64,000 bases of DNA from Pegea sp. RAD2-039 (lineage: Eukaryota > Chordata > Thaliacea > Salpida > Salpidae): contig JAQGEQ010000161.1 in the NCBI GenBank assembly GCA_034620365.1, positions 248,001 to 312,000 of the forward strand, read 5' to 3'. The position numbers and the translations under genes were made by a program. The notes under the pieces are model-generated. The model searched no databases and was not told where the DNA came from. It was given only the letters and a program-made list of their open reading frames with translations. Shown here one piece after another: positions 27,801 to 40,731 of the stretch. How positions within the stretch are numbered: the first letter of the stretch is position 1; each line of letters begins with the position of its first letter.

Positions 27801-30800
27801 TTTGTTTTTAGTGCTGTTAGTCATTAAAAAATAATCTTACAATGATAAAAGATCTGTTAAAACAGTTTCAGTTTCAATGGATGGTTCTATACGACTGATA
27901 ACTTGTTAAGCAGATTGTCAAAATTATTCTAAAATTTAGCATTATAAATCAGCAATTTTTAAAAGTAAATAAGTAGATGCAAGACATTATTTTATAAACA
28001 GTTTATTAGTTTATGTCATTACCCATCTATAACTAGGTTTGACTTAAAAAGTGTAACTGATAAAATTTGCCACAATTTTTTTTTAACTTTATTCATTTGT
28101 TTTATTTATTTTTCATCATCCTATTCGTAAAAAACGTTATTATCTTATTTTTTATGTTTTTAATCGTGTTGTTACTGAACACTTTTTACTGGATACCTAA
28201 TTAGATATGTTTGTAATCTAAACTCTGTTGCATGTGTCAAAATATAAAAATTAATTTTATTTGCACCTGAAAATTTGATAAGCTACTTACTGTACTATTT
28301 GATTGAATAATATAATAAAATATGTATGATTATGTTTATTCAATTTATTATTAAAGTTTTCAAAATATTTTTTTATAATATTCTCTCTCAAATAGAAAAT
28401 TGTTTCCAATTATTTTAGTTTCTAAGAATTTAGAGTAAAGTAATTTTGTTTTTAGTTTTATATCGTTTTTTTTTTTAATTTAAAAAACCAAGTTATTTAG
28501 AAAATCATATTACAGAAAAAGTCTCTAACTCATTTGATGTCTTAAGATGTCTTCTCAAATTTTTTGATATGAATTAAGAACAAAATTTAAATGTTTAAGA
28601 CTACTCAATGTAATTAAGTTGTAATTTTATATCATAAGCTTCCTATAAATGCATTTTAAAGTCTTAAGAGCTTGTATTTCCTTGAAGTAAAATAGCAAAA
28701 AATTTCAAAAGCACAACCTTTTCTAACATACAACTTATTTTACTAAAGTTAGTGAACTATAATTGTAGGTATTATAACAACAATCATTAAAACTAATTAT
28801 GAAAAATAATCTTGGATAGGAATTATTTTAAATGCTTTTTAAATGAAATAAAGTTTCTGAAATTTTAACTAAAGATTTAGAGCTTATTTGTAGTAATAAC
28901 TTTTAAGTAGAATCAACTTTAGCGTTGTTTACGATGCAAAACTGTTGACAAATTTTATATTGGATTTTTCTTATTAAAGATAATCAATTATTTTATTCAT
29001 AAATAACCTTTAAACACTTAAAATAAAATCCAGAAACATGTTAAGGTCATTAAAACGCTTTATTTAAAAATTGAAGACACTTTAAAATAATTTGTACATT
29101 TGCATAATCAAACTACAACCTAATTAAAGAATTTATTAAGCTGTTATCTAAAGTTATTAATAAAGATATTTGCAGATAAGCAAATGCTGTTGTGATGATA
29201 ACTTCCTACTAAATGAACTTCTTAAGATTAGAGATAAGAATTTGATTTATATTTAATTAAAATAGACCTCTATCTGATAAATAGTTGTCATAGATTAAAA
29301 ACTTATAATTTTTAAGGCTTAAGAATACCAAAAATAGAATCTTACAAATAAATTAGCTTATCTAAAAATATTCTTGAACAACTGCATCAATAAAGTAATT
29401 ATCAAGGTATTAACTTTAGGACTTTCTTGAAGACAATTTTTAAAGCCTTTCCAAAGATCTAATTTATAAATCTCTAATAATCTTTTGATAGTGCCATTAG
29501 ATCTTCATATAGCTATTATTTTTGAACAAAGTATCTTCTTAAACTAGTCATTACAACAGTAATGACTATATTGCAATATTAACTGTCAATAATTAACATA
29601 TCTCTTTTCAAGCCTATATTTTTGTAGTTTAAAAACAACTATGGCGGCAAAAAATTAGGAATTTATAGAATTTAAGATAACAACAAAATGTCTTAATTGT
29701 ACAACAAAACAGGAAAATCGAAGTTAACCTTAAATTATCCTCTAGTTTTGATTGTATATGAAGATAAAAAATTTTGTATGAACTACCAGTAGTTAAAACA
29801 ACAAAGGTTATATTAAAATATTTTAATTAAATTTGTTTGTGATGAAAATGTTACTGTAAAAACTACAGAAGATTATATTGTCTTAGCTACTTAAAAATAT
29901 GTAAGAAATCTTAATTTAATAATGTACTGTATTTGATTACTACTTTAAAAGAAAAATGCTCTAATTAACCAAAACGTTTACTATAATTAACAGAATTTTG
30001 AGTAATTTGTTTCAGTTTTAATTTAAAAATGGATTGAAGGTTATTAATCATTATTTTCATATCTTACTTAAAAACTATTTATATGATGCAAAACAAGGTT
30101 AAACAATAGTTTGCTATTTACCACAAATAGACGAAAAAACATAAACATTAAAAGATTAGAAGATTATAGGAATTTAATTAAGCTGATCAAAAAGTTGGAT
30201 AGTTTTCAAATTAGTTAAACTTTTTCAAATTGAAGTCTTATAATGAAACCAAACCGTCTAGCATCATTCATATAATTGCATAGGAAAGATTAAAACTTGA
30301 AGATAAGAATAGATACTTTAAAAATCAATTAAAAAACTTTTCAATATATATTTCTACAATTTTGCTTTGATTCTTTAATTAAAATATGAAAATCTATCTT
30401 TTAAATGTAGTTAAGGCGGTGTAATTGACACTACATAAATTAGGTAAGGATTAAAAGTTTTTTGCTAATCTCAAAATTTTTTTACGTAGAATGTTAAACT
30501 GTTCTTACAGAATCAAATTAAAATATTTCTTAGCTTGACATTTAAATCTGTAGCATTCAGTGTTAGATAAGTTTTTCGTATTTTTTTGTTGTTAATTACA
30601 CTAGATCATGAAATAAACTAAAATATTTCTACATTTTAAATATAAGGTATTGATTGTTTCAAATCACTATAAGCATCACCAAACATTTTTACTTCTATCT
30701 TTTCAAACCAAGTTAATATTTACTTTTTATTGTAAGTTTTGTGGGTTCGTTCAATTAATAAAATTCTTTCATTAAAGTTTATTTTATCTTTAAGATAGTT

Positions 30801-31940
30801 TTTTAATTATTAATATTTTATTTGCTGTAGTAGTTTAAAGTGTCAGTTTTGTATAACTTTTCATTTTAAGATCACCAAGAACTAAGCTTAATTTAACTTT
30901 ATATGCTTCTATTGTACTAAAAAATTAAGTGTCACATCATTGTGAAGAAGTCCTAAAAATTCTCTACACCCAGAAACAAAATTTCTTCCTTTGGAGCAAA
31001 TAAATCGTCAATTTAAAAAAAAGAATTTTTCAACAGAACTATTTGCCTTAAGCAAAACTTTAAACTGTAGTGATATTTTAGACAAAGAATGAATTGTGGT
31101 GAAATTTTCTTAAACTACTTGTTGATCTCAGTTCTAGTGATATAATATTTATTATTAATGTAGTATAATATTTATCATTTTTCAATTGAAAAATCATTTC
31201 TACGATTTTAAGTTTCATTTTAATCATTTTTAATGCTTTTAAAGTAACTGACTTAAAAAATGTTGTCCAAATGTTAAATTAAAAATCTGAATATTTCAGA
31301 ATAATTAAAATTGAGTCTAAAACAGAAACGATGTTTTAATCATCATATAAGTTTGGTATTATCCACAAGTACTCAAGTAATAATTTCCTATTTATAATTT
31401 TAGCTTATGAAAAGTGCACAAAAATTTACAATTTTAAACGTATATTTTAATAAGACATATAAGGGCGTTGTTTGAATCTTAGTGTTTATCTATTTTTGTA
31501 GACAGAGCAATCATCTAAAAAGTTTGAATCAATTACTTTTATAAAGAAATTAAAGGATAGGAATTAGAAAATAAAAAACAATTGTAGTTCGTTAGAGCAG
31601 AAAATCTTTTGTGTTTTGAACAATAAAACCGCGAGATATTTGTTCTGCACAGCAAAGACCTTAGAAGGGAGCATTTTTAACATCTTTCTAAAAGATTTGT
31701 TTGTTTAATGTTAAAACTTCTGCAAATGAAAATAAGATAAGATTTATATGTAATTTATCAATCTTAATATTGTAAAAAAAGACTCTTATAAATCAGATTA
31801 ATTATTAAAAAGTTTATTTACTAACAGTCAAAAACTTCATAAAATCTAATAATAAAACAAAATTGACTCACACAAAAGTTAGGTGAAAAAATATTTGATG
31901 TTTACAAAGTATCAAAAATAAAAATATTGAAGAAAATTGT
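27801..31940. other. AT-rich gene desert, part 4
   Basis: Very AT-rich DNA without any open frame of note, RNA gene or repeat that I can identify. It ends at the 3' end of the Tctex1 gene. Confidence 0.6.
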
Positions 31941-31941
31941 T

Positions 31942-31947
31942 TTTATT
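31942..31947 (-). terminator. Polyadenylation signal of the Tctex1 gene
   Basis: AATAAA on the minus strand about 12 bases beyond the TAA stop. This implies an extremely short 3' untranslated region, a pattern also seen at the IL-17-receptor-like gene. Confidence 0.6.
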
Positions 31948-31958
31948 AATATTTAAGA

Positions 31959-33071
31959 TTACTCGAAATATAAGCCATAGATCATTGCTATAGCGTATAA
32001 AGACTTATTTTGAAAACGAACAGTACAAAAAGAATCAGTTTTATCATTCCATAAGCATCTGCTTCCTAAATATACACCAGGTCTTTCACGCAGACTACCA
32101 ATACTGATAACTACGACATGTTTGTAGCATTTGTAGTTTTTTGCTTTCAATGCATCTGAAATTTTTGATGCTATCATTTGACTCCTAGTTTTACATAATT
32201 CAGGATCATATATCTTGTCGTTAAGATGTTGGCGGAGAATATCTGAGGCGATCCGTTCAATTTCAGTGGATTTAAAACGTAGCTGAAAAGTTATGAAGTT
32301 AAACAAATTTAATTTGTATTTAATTGAAATTTTCATTTTTCAAAAGTCACAAAGTAAACAAAACAGAAACTTGAAAAAAGATATAGTTTTACTTTGCTTT
32401 CTTCTGATGATAAAAAGTAAAAAAAAATCAAAATATTAATTAATTTTTATCACATTTTCAGTTCTTAAAAATTTTGTAAGAAAAGCTTTCAAATTTACAA
32501 TAAGTTATATAGTTATTTTTGTGGTTTCAATTGTCTGCGTTTTAATTTAGAAAACAAATTATTTGATGAGATTTTAGTTGAAAGATTTGTTTTATTACTA
32601 AAAACTAGCTTTTAAACTTGAATAATTTGGCTAATTGGTTAAGTAGTTGTAAAAGTCAATACCTTAATGCTATTAAACATTTTAATTAGGTAGAATGTAG
32701 AATTTTTTTAATTTTCGAACAGATTTTAATAATGAATCATTTATGAAATTTCTAAGAAAGTTTTCTTTTAATTTGTAATTATTTCAATTAGTGTTAATGC
32801 CAAAAACTCAAAAATGTTAATACCTAACTTCAAAAACAGGTTTAGGTTTTGTTTAAACAAGTAGATTTCAAAAAAACGCTTTTAAGTTATGAAAAACAAT
32901 TCACTAAAAATGAAAAAACAAGAATACCTTTACATCTACTTTATAGGTATTTTCATATCTTTTTTTGTTAGCTGTTGTAGAAAAGGCTTCACTTGTTGAG
33001 TTTTGTGACTGTTCTTCTATAGCAGAACCTTTTGCTTTTGTAATAGTCTTCTTCTTTCCAGTTTGCTTCAT
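31959..33071 (-). CDS. Tctex1-family dynein light chain (DYNLT-like)
   Basis: Two coding exons on the minus strand: 33071-32928 and 32282-31959, joined by a 645-base GT-AG intron in phase 0, giving 155 residues. The first 40 residues are Lys/Ser/Thr-rich and variable. From about residue 41 (TYKVDVK) to the end the protein matches the Tctex1 fold, with the family hallmarks YDPELC, YKHVVVISIG, LGSRCLW and the ending YGLYFE. That pattern is closest to the DYNLT5/TCTEX1D1 group as I recall it. Such proteins are light chains that dimerise on dynein intermediate chains, in cytoplasmic or axonemal motors. The start ATG at 33071 is the first in frame. A polyadenylation signal lies about 12 bases past the stop. 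Family is firm; the exact subgroup is not. Confidence 0.92.
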
Positions 33072-35332
33072 CTCAACTTTTTACGACTTCTAAATATTTC
33101 AAATTATTTCGCAGTACTTTCTACACTTAAATTTCTTAAAAAAAGAACAGCTTAATGCTACAAAAATATCAATAACTTACAAAACTTAACTGAATGAATT
33201 TTCAAGTTTTACAAAGTTTAATTCTAGACATTTACGTTTGAAAAAGAAACAAACACTTCGCATTGTGACATCTTAAGTGACACAATTTCAGATGAAAACT
33301 TAAATTATTACTAAATCTCGAATCCAAAAGTAAAATAAAATAAATAAAGAGAAGAAAAAGCTTTAGCCGAATTTAAACATTCGTTCAGTAAAACACTGAG
33401 TATAACAAACAAAAGCTCAGCTTATAGTCACAAAGAATGTAACATTGAAATAAATTTTTAAAGAAGCTTTGCTGTCATACAAATTATTCATTTACAAAAA
33501 CAGATTATAACAAACGTTTTATTATTTCATACTATCGTGAATAATAAGTGTAAAATTAAAGTATAATAATAAAACTTACAACTGAAATAAACTGCTTATT
33601 TTAAATCGGTAAACTAATTTAAGAAAATCAATTAATAAAATCGAAGGGGTTTTCTGGAGTGAAATTTAGAATTTTTTTGTTTGTTATTTCATTAGATTGT
33701 TTGCTTTTTGTAAACAGTGTGTTGAAAGTTTATTTGCTTAAGTTTATATACTGTGAAATTGGGTAAACTTAGTCAAAAAGAGACCAACTGCAAGAATAGA
33801 CTTGATTTGTAAATTATACTAATTTTAAACTGTAAACTGAACTTACAAGATCACTTATATAATAGATAATATTTTCAAACCAGTTAAAGTGATTAAGGCT
33901 TTTTATAAAAACTGTTTTTAACTTTTAAATATCAAACAATAAATTTTCATTGAGATAAATAAGTTTTTTTATGAAATATCATTTAAAAAATGTTCAAATA
34001 AAATCGGTTTAAAATTGAATTGAAAGTCGACGTGTGAACAAACAACAAATAAAGTTTCTCTTATGTTTAAATAATAGAATAATATAATGAACATTTTTGT
34101 TGTTACCACCTATTTTATAATTTACTATTGCTTTAATATTATTTGAATTTGTATCTACTAGTTTTTCTTATGTTTTATCTATAAGCTGTAAAGAGGCCAA
34201 AGACAAGAAAATGTTTAGACAAGTTACTTCAGATAATGCACAAGGTCACATTGTGATGAAAATTTTCACAAAATATTTGCTTTTGATTTTATTAAGTTCG
34301 TAAACTCAACGAAACCGTTCATTAGAGCCTTTGCATGAGTTATTTATATGATTTAACAGCTTATAACTTAATTATAAGTTTAGATCAGATTTTGAAAAGA
34401 TATCCTTAATAATCTCTTTTTGATTATTAGTTAAGGAATTATTATAAATTGTATAATATTGTTTTATTAAAGAAATATTTTTTATTAACTATGGTATGAT
34501 GTCTAATTATAAAAATAATATTCAAAATAAACTCAAAATGTATATACAGGATGTAATAATAATAATTTGCCCGAAACTGGCTATACTAGTTGTTAAAAAT
34601 AAATAATAACATTAAAACTTGACTACCGAAGTACTTTCGAACCTTTAAAAAATAAGTATATTTACTTACTTTTTATGTTTTAAAGTTAAAAATATCAATT
34701 TCAATTGGATGATAGATAAAAATGATAATTTTATCGGCTCTCAAAAGAAAGGGGTGACATATTCTGTTATAAGATGATATATTGTCTTACAATAAGATAC
34801 ATTTTGTATTACATATAGACATAAATCTTGTCATTGAAACTTGGATAGTTAAGAAATCAGTTTCATACAAAATAGTTTTAAAATTCTAAATTAATTTCAA
34901 CTTATTCAATTTGCGTATAGCGTCATATTAAGAAATTTTGTTCAATAAAAATTTCGAGAATTTAAGTAATAGCTCTACCAATAAAATTTATAGCAACTAA
35001 AGATATAAAAATTCCGTTCTAACTAAGTATATACAATTAAATCTTTATTAAATTAAAATATTATCAAAATGTAGACATTTTTGAAACCTAAAATGCAAAC
35101 AAGAAAATATATATAAACTATTATTTATTAAATTTTATTTATAATAAGTGAGTACTTGAATTTTTATTATTATTCGAAAACAAAATTATGATAATAAATT
35201 AGGCCACTAACGGTAAAATCCATTTTATATATTTTGATAAATTATGCTTTTAGTAACAGCTTATTAACATCTAGTATTTGCTGAATGCTGCATTTAGTCA
35301 CTTTCTTCTGTAATTATTAATTTATTTTATAA
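33072..35332. other. Intergenic region between divergent genes
   Basis: This 2.3-kb stretch separates the minus-strand Tctex1 gene from the plus-strand MMD gene, so promoters for both must lie here. I see no clean TATA/initiator pair and no further coding sequence. It is AT-rich throughout. Confidence 0.5.
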
Positions 35333-37106
35333 ATGGAAGGACTAATTAATTGCAAAAGTTATTTTATTAATTTTGTTTATTTGTACTTAAAATCTTGCCA
35401 AAATTTGTCATTGAAAAATGGTTTGATGAATAAACCTGCCGAACCTGACAAAATGTATGTTCCCTCTTTATATGAACATATTGCTAACACCTACTCTCAT
35501 GGAATGATGATAGTTCCAAGTATTTTGGCTGGACAGTTGCTTCTTTCCAGGCTTGATGGTGTCCTCAACCAACAAAATCATATGTAAGAAAATATTTGTA
35601 TAACTTTTATAATATATTTGTAAAATTTTAAGTAAATGATAATATATTTATAAATACTGATTGTTTATAAATATCAGGTATTACTTATTTGATATTATAA
35701 AAGTAATCATGTACATGCAAATATATTTAAGTTGTTAACTATCTTTTTTAACTGATTATTAAACATTCTTTTTTAAGTGTTTTTTGATTATCAATATAGA
35801 AGTTTTCTATTAACAGATGTTCATCGTTAAACTCAACTATGTTTGATCATAAAAGTTTAAAGATTGACTTTCTTTTTTCTACTTATATTTATACAATTTC
35901 TTTGGCAATGCTTTTTATATGTTCAACTTTATACCACTGGCTTTCTTGGACGCAAAGCCATTGGATAAATGTAATTATATTAAAATGATTATATTTATTT
36001 TTAGTTTTATATAAAGTATTTTTTATAGTAAATTAAATTTGTTTTTAGAATCACACTGGATGTAGTAAACATAGACCTTTTCTTACAAAATGGTTGCATA
36101 AGTGTGACCGTTCAACAATTTATATATTTATAGCTGCCTCATATTCACCATGGTTAATTCTAACTGATCATTCAAAAGAAATTGGAATAGAGTAAGCTAT
36201 ATATTCATTTCAGTTAAATATCAATACAAATGTTACAGACATAATATTATTGCTACAAACCTTGTGTTTTGTAGTTTCTAGAATTTAACTAAAATATTAT
36301 TTGTACAAAGTACAAGTTTTTGTTTTTGATGAACATCTTTAAATAACTATCAATAGATTTTAAATTATTGTAATTGAGGTTATGGGTTTGGTCGGCTTCT
36401 AATCCATTGTGCTTTGAATACATGGGTTTCCATGAAATCCAATATAATACATGATCAGTCGAAGAACCTATATCAGCTGTATCTTCACCACACCACTTAT
36501 CAAGCGCAGAAACCATCCCAACTTTAACCATTACCAGTGGTTGATTGGTTGATGCTATACGAGTTAACTCAATAAAATCCATTATAATTAAGCGCATACG
36601 CAAGCAGGAAGGAAGGAAGTCAACCTTCTTCTATCTACTACTTTGGCTTAGAAAGCTTATCCAAAAATAAATTGTGATTTGTTGATGACAATTTTAAAAG
36701 AAGTTTAAGAAAGTTTTAACGGATTCTCTTTTCATCAGGCTTCTTGTTTGGTTGGCTGCTGTATGCGGTACTATATATACGCTTTGTAGCCTGGAGAAAA
36801 ACAAACTTCTGGAGACTGTTTTTTACATCTTTGTTGGACTTTTCCCTGGTCTATTTCTTATTAACTACGTGAATTTGAATCAGTAAGTCTGAAGTGATAG
36901 CTACTGATAAATCTGTAAAAGTTTCTTTCTATTAATTCAGAACAGTCATTTATGAATTTAAACTGGGAGGAGCTTTTTACCTAATCGGTGTTCTTATATT
37001 TAAATATGATGGAAGAGTTCCTTTTGCTCATGCAATTTGGCATCTTTTTGTAGCCATGGGGGCTTTTACCCATTACCGGTCTATGCTTAACTTTTTCTAT
37101 GCTTAA
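35333..37106 (+). CDS. MMD/PAQR-family seven-transmembrane protein
   Basis: Five exons: 35333-35583, 35817-35970, 36049-36191, 36739-36882, 36941-37106; all introns are GT-AG and phases agree, giving 285 residues from the first ATG. Similarity to monocyte-to-macrophage differentiation protein (MMD, PAQR10/11) starts near residue 45 ([11 protein letters not shown]). The hemolysin-III/PAQR metal-site pattern is complete: S120 and H124 in STLYH, D155 in CDR, H261 and H265 in HAIWH. Seven hydrophobic spans fit the family. The protein should sit in Golgi or endosomal membranes; vertebrate MMDs act in Ras signalling there. Human MMD is about 238 residues, so translation may instead start at the in-frame ATG at 35426 (254 residues); residues 1-31 are AT-biased and dubious. 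Confidence 0.92.
36289..36620 (-). pseudogene. Antisense ORF inside the MMD third intron, unrecognised
   Basis: A frame of about 105-115 codons, open on the minus strand from about 36630 and ending at 36289. It is richer in GC and in Trp/Met/Val/Asp codons than the surrounding intron, so it looks like real former coding sequence. The core ([21 protein letters not shown], then VLYWISWKP) faintly recalls the end of glycoside hydrolase family 26 mannanases, where a catalytic Glu would stand at the Lys of VKVG. That resemblance is weak and from memory. No introns or transposon ends are visible beside it; a GGAA microsatellite lies at its upstream edge. It is probably a relic insertion. Confidence 0.35.
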
Positions 37107-38160
37107 CTGTTTTGTGACTGTGATTTGTATTCAATGTTTTGTTGAACTGTTTATCTCTTCAATTATTTCCATTTTATGACAGTTGGTTCAACGAGTTTTT
37201 TGCTGAAAATAAAAACTTTTGTGAAGCAGCTGATGATTAAAGTGGGTTGTAGTTGGTGGAGGTTTTCTATTATTAGCTTTTCTCAGAATAGTCATGTGAT
37301 TGGACGCGAGAAGTTTTTATAAAAGACAATTTTCAACAGACGACTTTAAACCAAGAAGAAATGAATCCACTTACGGGAACTTTAATGCTTAGAAGAATGC
37401 ACAAAAGACATCGTGGTTGCTGCTATTTACTTTTGTTAGTTGTAAAAAGTCATTTTTGTCAAAATGAATCAAATTTCAGTTGAGTATCAACATTTTGATA
37501 ATTATATGAAGCAGAATAATTCGCTGTGAGCAAAAATTAGTGAATCGAAAAAGAAATTGTCTTACTAAAGAATAACTTGTTCAGTATTTATCTCAGCTGA
37601 ACAATTATTCAAATAATCTTATTTAATCATAATCTTTATGTTTTCAATCATTTAAGAAAAACTTATCGGCACCTACTAACACCAAAATCACCTCAATTTT
37701 GTATATATTTATTCGTCTCTAAGATTATTAGTTTAAATTTGAATGTTCAATAGTGAATAAAATAATTACATCTTTTTTGATTTACTTATTTTAATTATTC
37801 TAAGTTAAGTTTGAAATTTTTTAAATCAAAAACATTTTATTATCTGTATCAAAACCTGATAAATTATTTTCAATAAATTCTAAGAAAGTGATTTGAACTG
37901 AGTTCAGTAAACTTCAAGTTGAAGTAAATAAATAAAAAATTTTAGTTTTCTTATTAAATCAAAGAAAAGTTTTTAAAATTGCATAGAACACCTTTAAAAT
38001 AACTTTTAAAAACTTTCAAGAAATTTTTTAACAAAACCAATCCATAAACTTTTAACAACTATTATAACTTTTATTTATAATTTTATAATAACTTTTAAAC
38101 TATTTTCAAAATTTTTATTAATTTTAGTCATTAAAATTTTAGCTTATAACTTTTGTGTTT
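37107..38160. other. AT-rich intergenic DNA
   Basis: No gene or clear repeat. It runs from the MMD stop to the first recognisable codons of the retrotransposon relic. Confidence 0.5.
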
Positions 38161-40067
38161 ATGGAACCAGATAATAAAGCTGAATTGCTAAACAATCAAT
38201 TTAATAGCGTTTTATAACCAATGAGGTTATACTCCTTCTCTTTCTTACTCAGACATACTTACAAATTTCTCTAAGATCGTAGATCCTGACATAACAGTCG
38301 ATATAATATCTAAGGCTATTTCTTTTTCTAAATCATCAGTTTCCAACACCTCAGATCAGATCCGAGCTTTGTTTTTAAGAAAAACTACTTCTTCCTCATC
38401 ACTACCTTTATCGCTACTCTTAACATCACTCTGAGGCGAGGAAGAGTTCCACAAATTTGGAAAAAAGCTAATATTACTCCAGTTCAGAAAAAGGGTCCCA
38501 GAAATATTGCACTTGACTACAGACCAGTTTCGCTGACTTCAGTTATCTGAAGAACTGAAGAACATGTCATTCACAATCATATGACCACTGATTTGATGCA
38601 GCACCATCTAATATCTGATGTCCAGCATGACTTTGTGAAAGGGAGATCTTCCCTGACTCAACATCTCACTTTTCTTGATGAGCTTACAGCCCATTATAAA
38701 AGTAATACTCCTTGTGGCAGCATATATCTTGATTTTGCTAAGACGTTTGATTCTATCCCACACAATAAGCTCATTATTGTTTTACAAAAATTAAAAATCA
38801 ACAGCTTTATCTTACAGTGGATTGAAGATTACTCATCAGGTAGAACCCAACAAACTCGTGTTAAAAGATCTTTATCTACTCTTAGTCAAGTCACAATTGG
38901 TATTCCTTAGGATAACGTTATAAATCTCTATATTGGTGCTCCTCTGAGTTCTGTTCTAGGTCCCCTTTCTCTTTTTAATTTTCATTGAAGACCTCATCAT
39001 CAGACTACTAATAGTAGATTATGTCAGTGTGCTTGTGTGTACAGATGACATCAAACTGTTATCTTGCAATCCTTCAAAACTTCGAACTGCACTACACACT
39101 GTATAAAACTGGTCTACGAATTGGCAGCTCAGAATTCAGCCCACAAAGTCTGGACGAATAACTTTTTCTCGTAAACCAGCTGTAAATTGCTTGAACCAAC
39201 ACTCCATCAATAAATTTATTATTAAACAAATATTTTCGGTCCTAAACCTTGGTATTACCCTATCATCTGACTTTAAATGGCACAATTATTTTTTCAAAAT
39301 GTTTGAAAAATCAATCAACCTTGTCTTCCTTATTATAAAGACCTTTAATTCTAAGGATCCATACTTTTTTAACAATCTTTTTAAATTGTACGTATGTCCA
39401 ATTCTTGAATACAATGTCAGTGCATGGATGCCATATCAAGTTAGTCATATCAAAAAGATCGAGTCTGTTCAGGCCACATTTACGAGATTATTATGAATGA
39501 AACTTAATACTAAATATGATAGTTACACACATCGTCTCAGCTTCTTCAATTTAGATACTTTAGAAATTTGAAGAAATAAATACGACTTAATTCTTATTTT
39601 TAAATGTATCCACAATTTAATTGACACTCAGTTTGATGATTTCTTTTCCATTATTCCTTCCCTCAAGTTATATCAACTCAGACGACACATGGTACATCTT
39701 AATAAGCCCATATTACCTGGTACTTTACTAAGAGCAAATTTTTTTTCATACCACACAATTAGTACATGGAACCAGCTGCCATCAGATATTGTCATGTCGG
39801 AGTCACTCGCGTTGTTCAAGCAGAAGTTGAACTGTTTTAATACTTCACAATTTTAAACTGTGTTTTTTTTTCTTTTTTTATTATTAATATTCCATGTAAT
39901 TGTCCACTGTTATATGTTTTGAGGACCAATGAAATGTCATGTGTTACATCTTTTGCTTTCTATATTATAACTTAATAGATATTATTTGTGAGAATGTCTG
40001 TTAGCTGGAGGTGGTCTCTTCAAGCACCCTCATTCGCATTTATTGAAACAAATCATTAAATAAACTT
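38161..40067 (+). mobile_element. 5'-truncated, decayed non-LTR retrotransposon (CR1/Jockey-like)
   Basis: Translation in shifting frames gives a reverse-transcriptase ORF in order. First is a linker (KAELLNNQFNSV, near 38180). Next come the fingers (VPQIWKKANITPVQKKG, DYRPVSLTSV, 38430-38550). The palm follows (GSIYLDFAKTFDSIPHNKL, 38713-38775), then the catalytic Y-A-D-D box now reading C-T-D-D at 39035-39049. The thumb and C-terminal part (LGITLSSDFKW, WNQLPSDIV) end at about 39855. Stops at 38548, 38908 and near 39105, plus frame changes, show it is dead. The endonuclease domain is missing, as expected from 5' truncation. The 3' untranslated part runs to an AT-rich tail near 40060 and recurs twice elsewhere in the window in the opposite direction. 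Confidence 0.88.
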
Positions 40068-40501
40068 TTATCTACTTAACTTTTATAAAAGATTTATTTG
40101 TTTTATCTTAATAAAAAGATTAAGTAGAAAAATGTACAAGTTTAAATTTCATTATAAACTTTTAAGTATATCATGATTTTGCTCAATCTTTATTTTCATG
40201 AATTGAAAAATTTCAGTTCATAATTACATATTATCATTCAATCAAAGATTTTTAAAAAGCTGAATATTTTTAAATGCTAAGACAAAGCATGATTGCTAAA
40301 CTTACGTAGAACAATAAATATAAATATACCTTCTAGAACTTTCTAAATAAACTCAATTGATAAGACTCTAAACAAACGAAAAAAATCAAAATTTATATTT
40401 CAATTGAACTTTTTTATTTCAATTACAAAAGCAGTAGACAGTTAACTTTAAAATATATAATTATAATGCAGAAACAAATCATTATTTTTTTGAAGTAACA
40501 G

Positions 40502-40509
40502 TATATAAG
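40502..40509 (+). promoter_or_regulatory. TATA box of the His/Tyr-rich secreted protein gene
   Basis: TATATAAG, with a candidate 5' non-coding exon beginning about 30 bases downstream and ending at a donor (CAGAG then GTGAGT) at 40546/40547. The matching acceptor (TTTTCAG) is at 40704-40710, 21 bases before the ATG. The spacing fits a classic TATA promoter plus a 5' leader intron. Confidence 0.5.
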
Positions 40510-40731
40510 ACTGAACATTTAAAACAAAGTATAACTAGTCTCAGAGGTGAGTCAAAAGTTGATTTCACTAAATATGTTAAAATCATAAATTAATTAGTTT
40601 GTATTCAGGCCTTTAGTTTTTGCAAAGTCATATTACAAGACTATTTTCGAGTAGAAATTTTTGTTATCAACTAAAGATATAAAACTATTTATACTCATTT
40701 TGCTTTTCAGATTTATTATAAAAATAACTTC

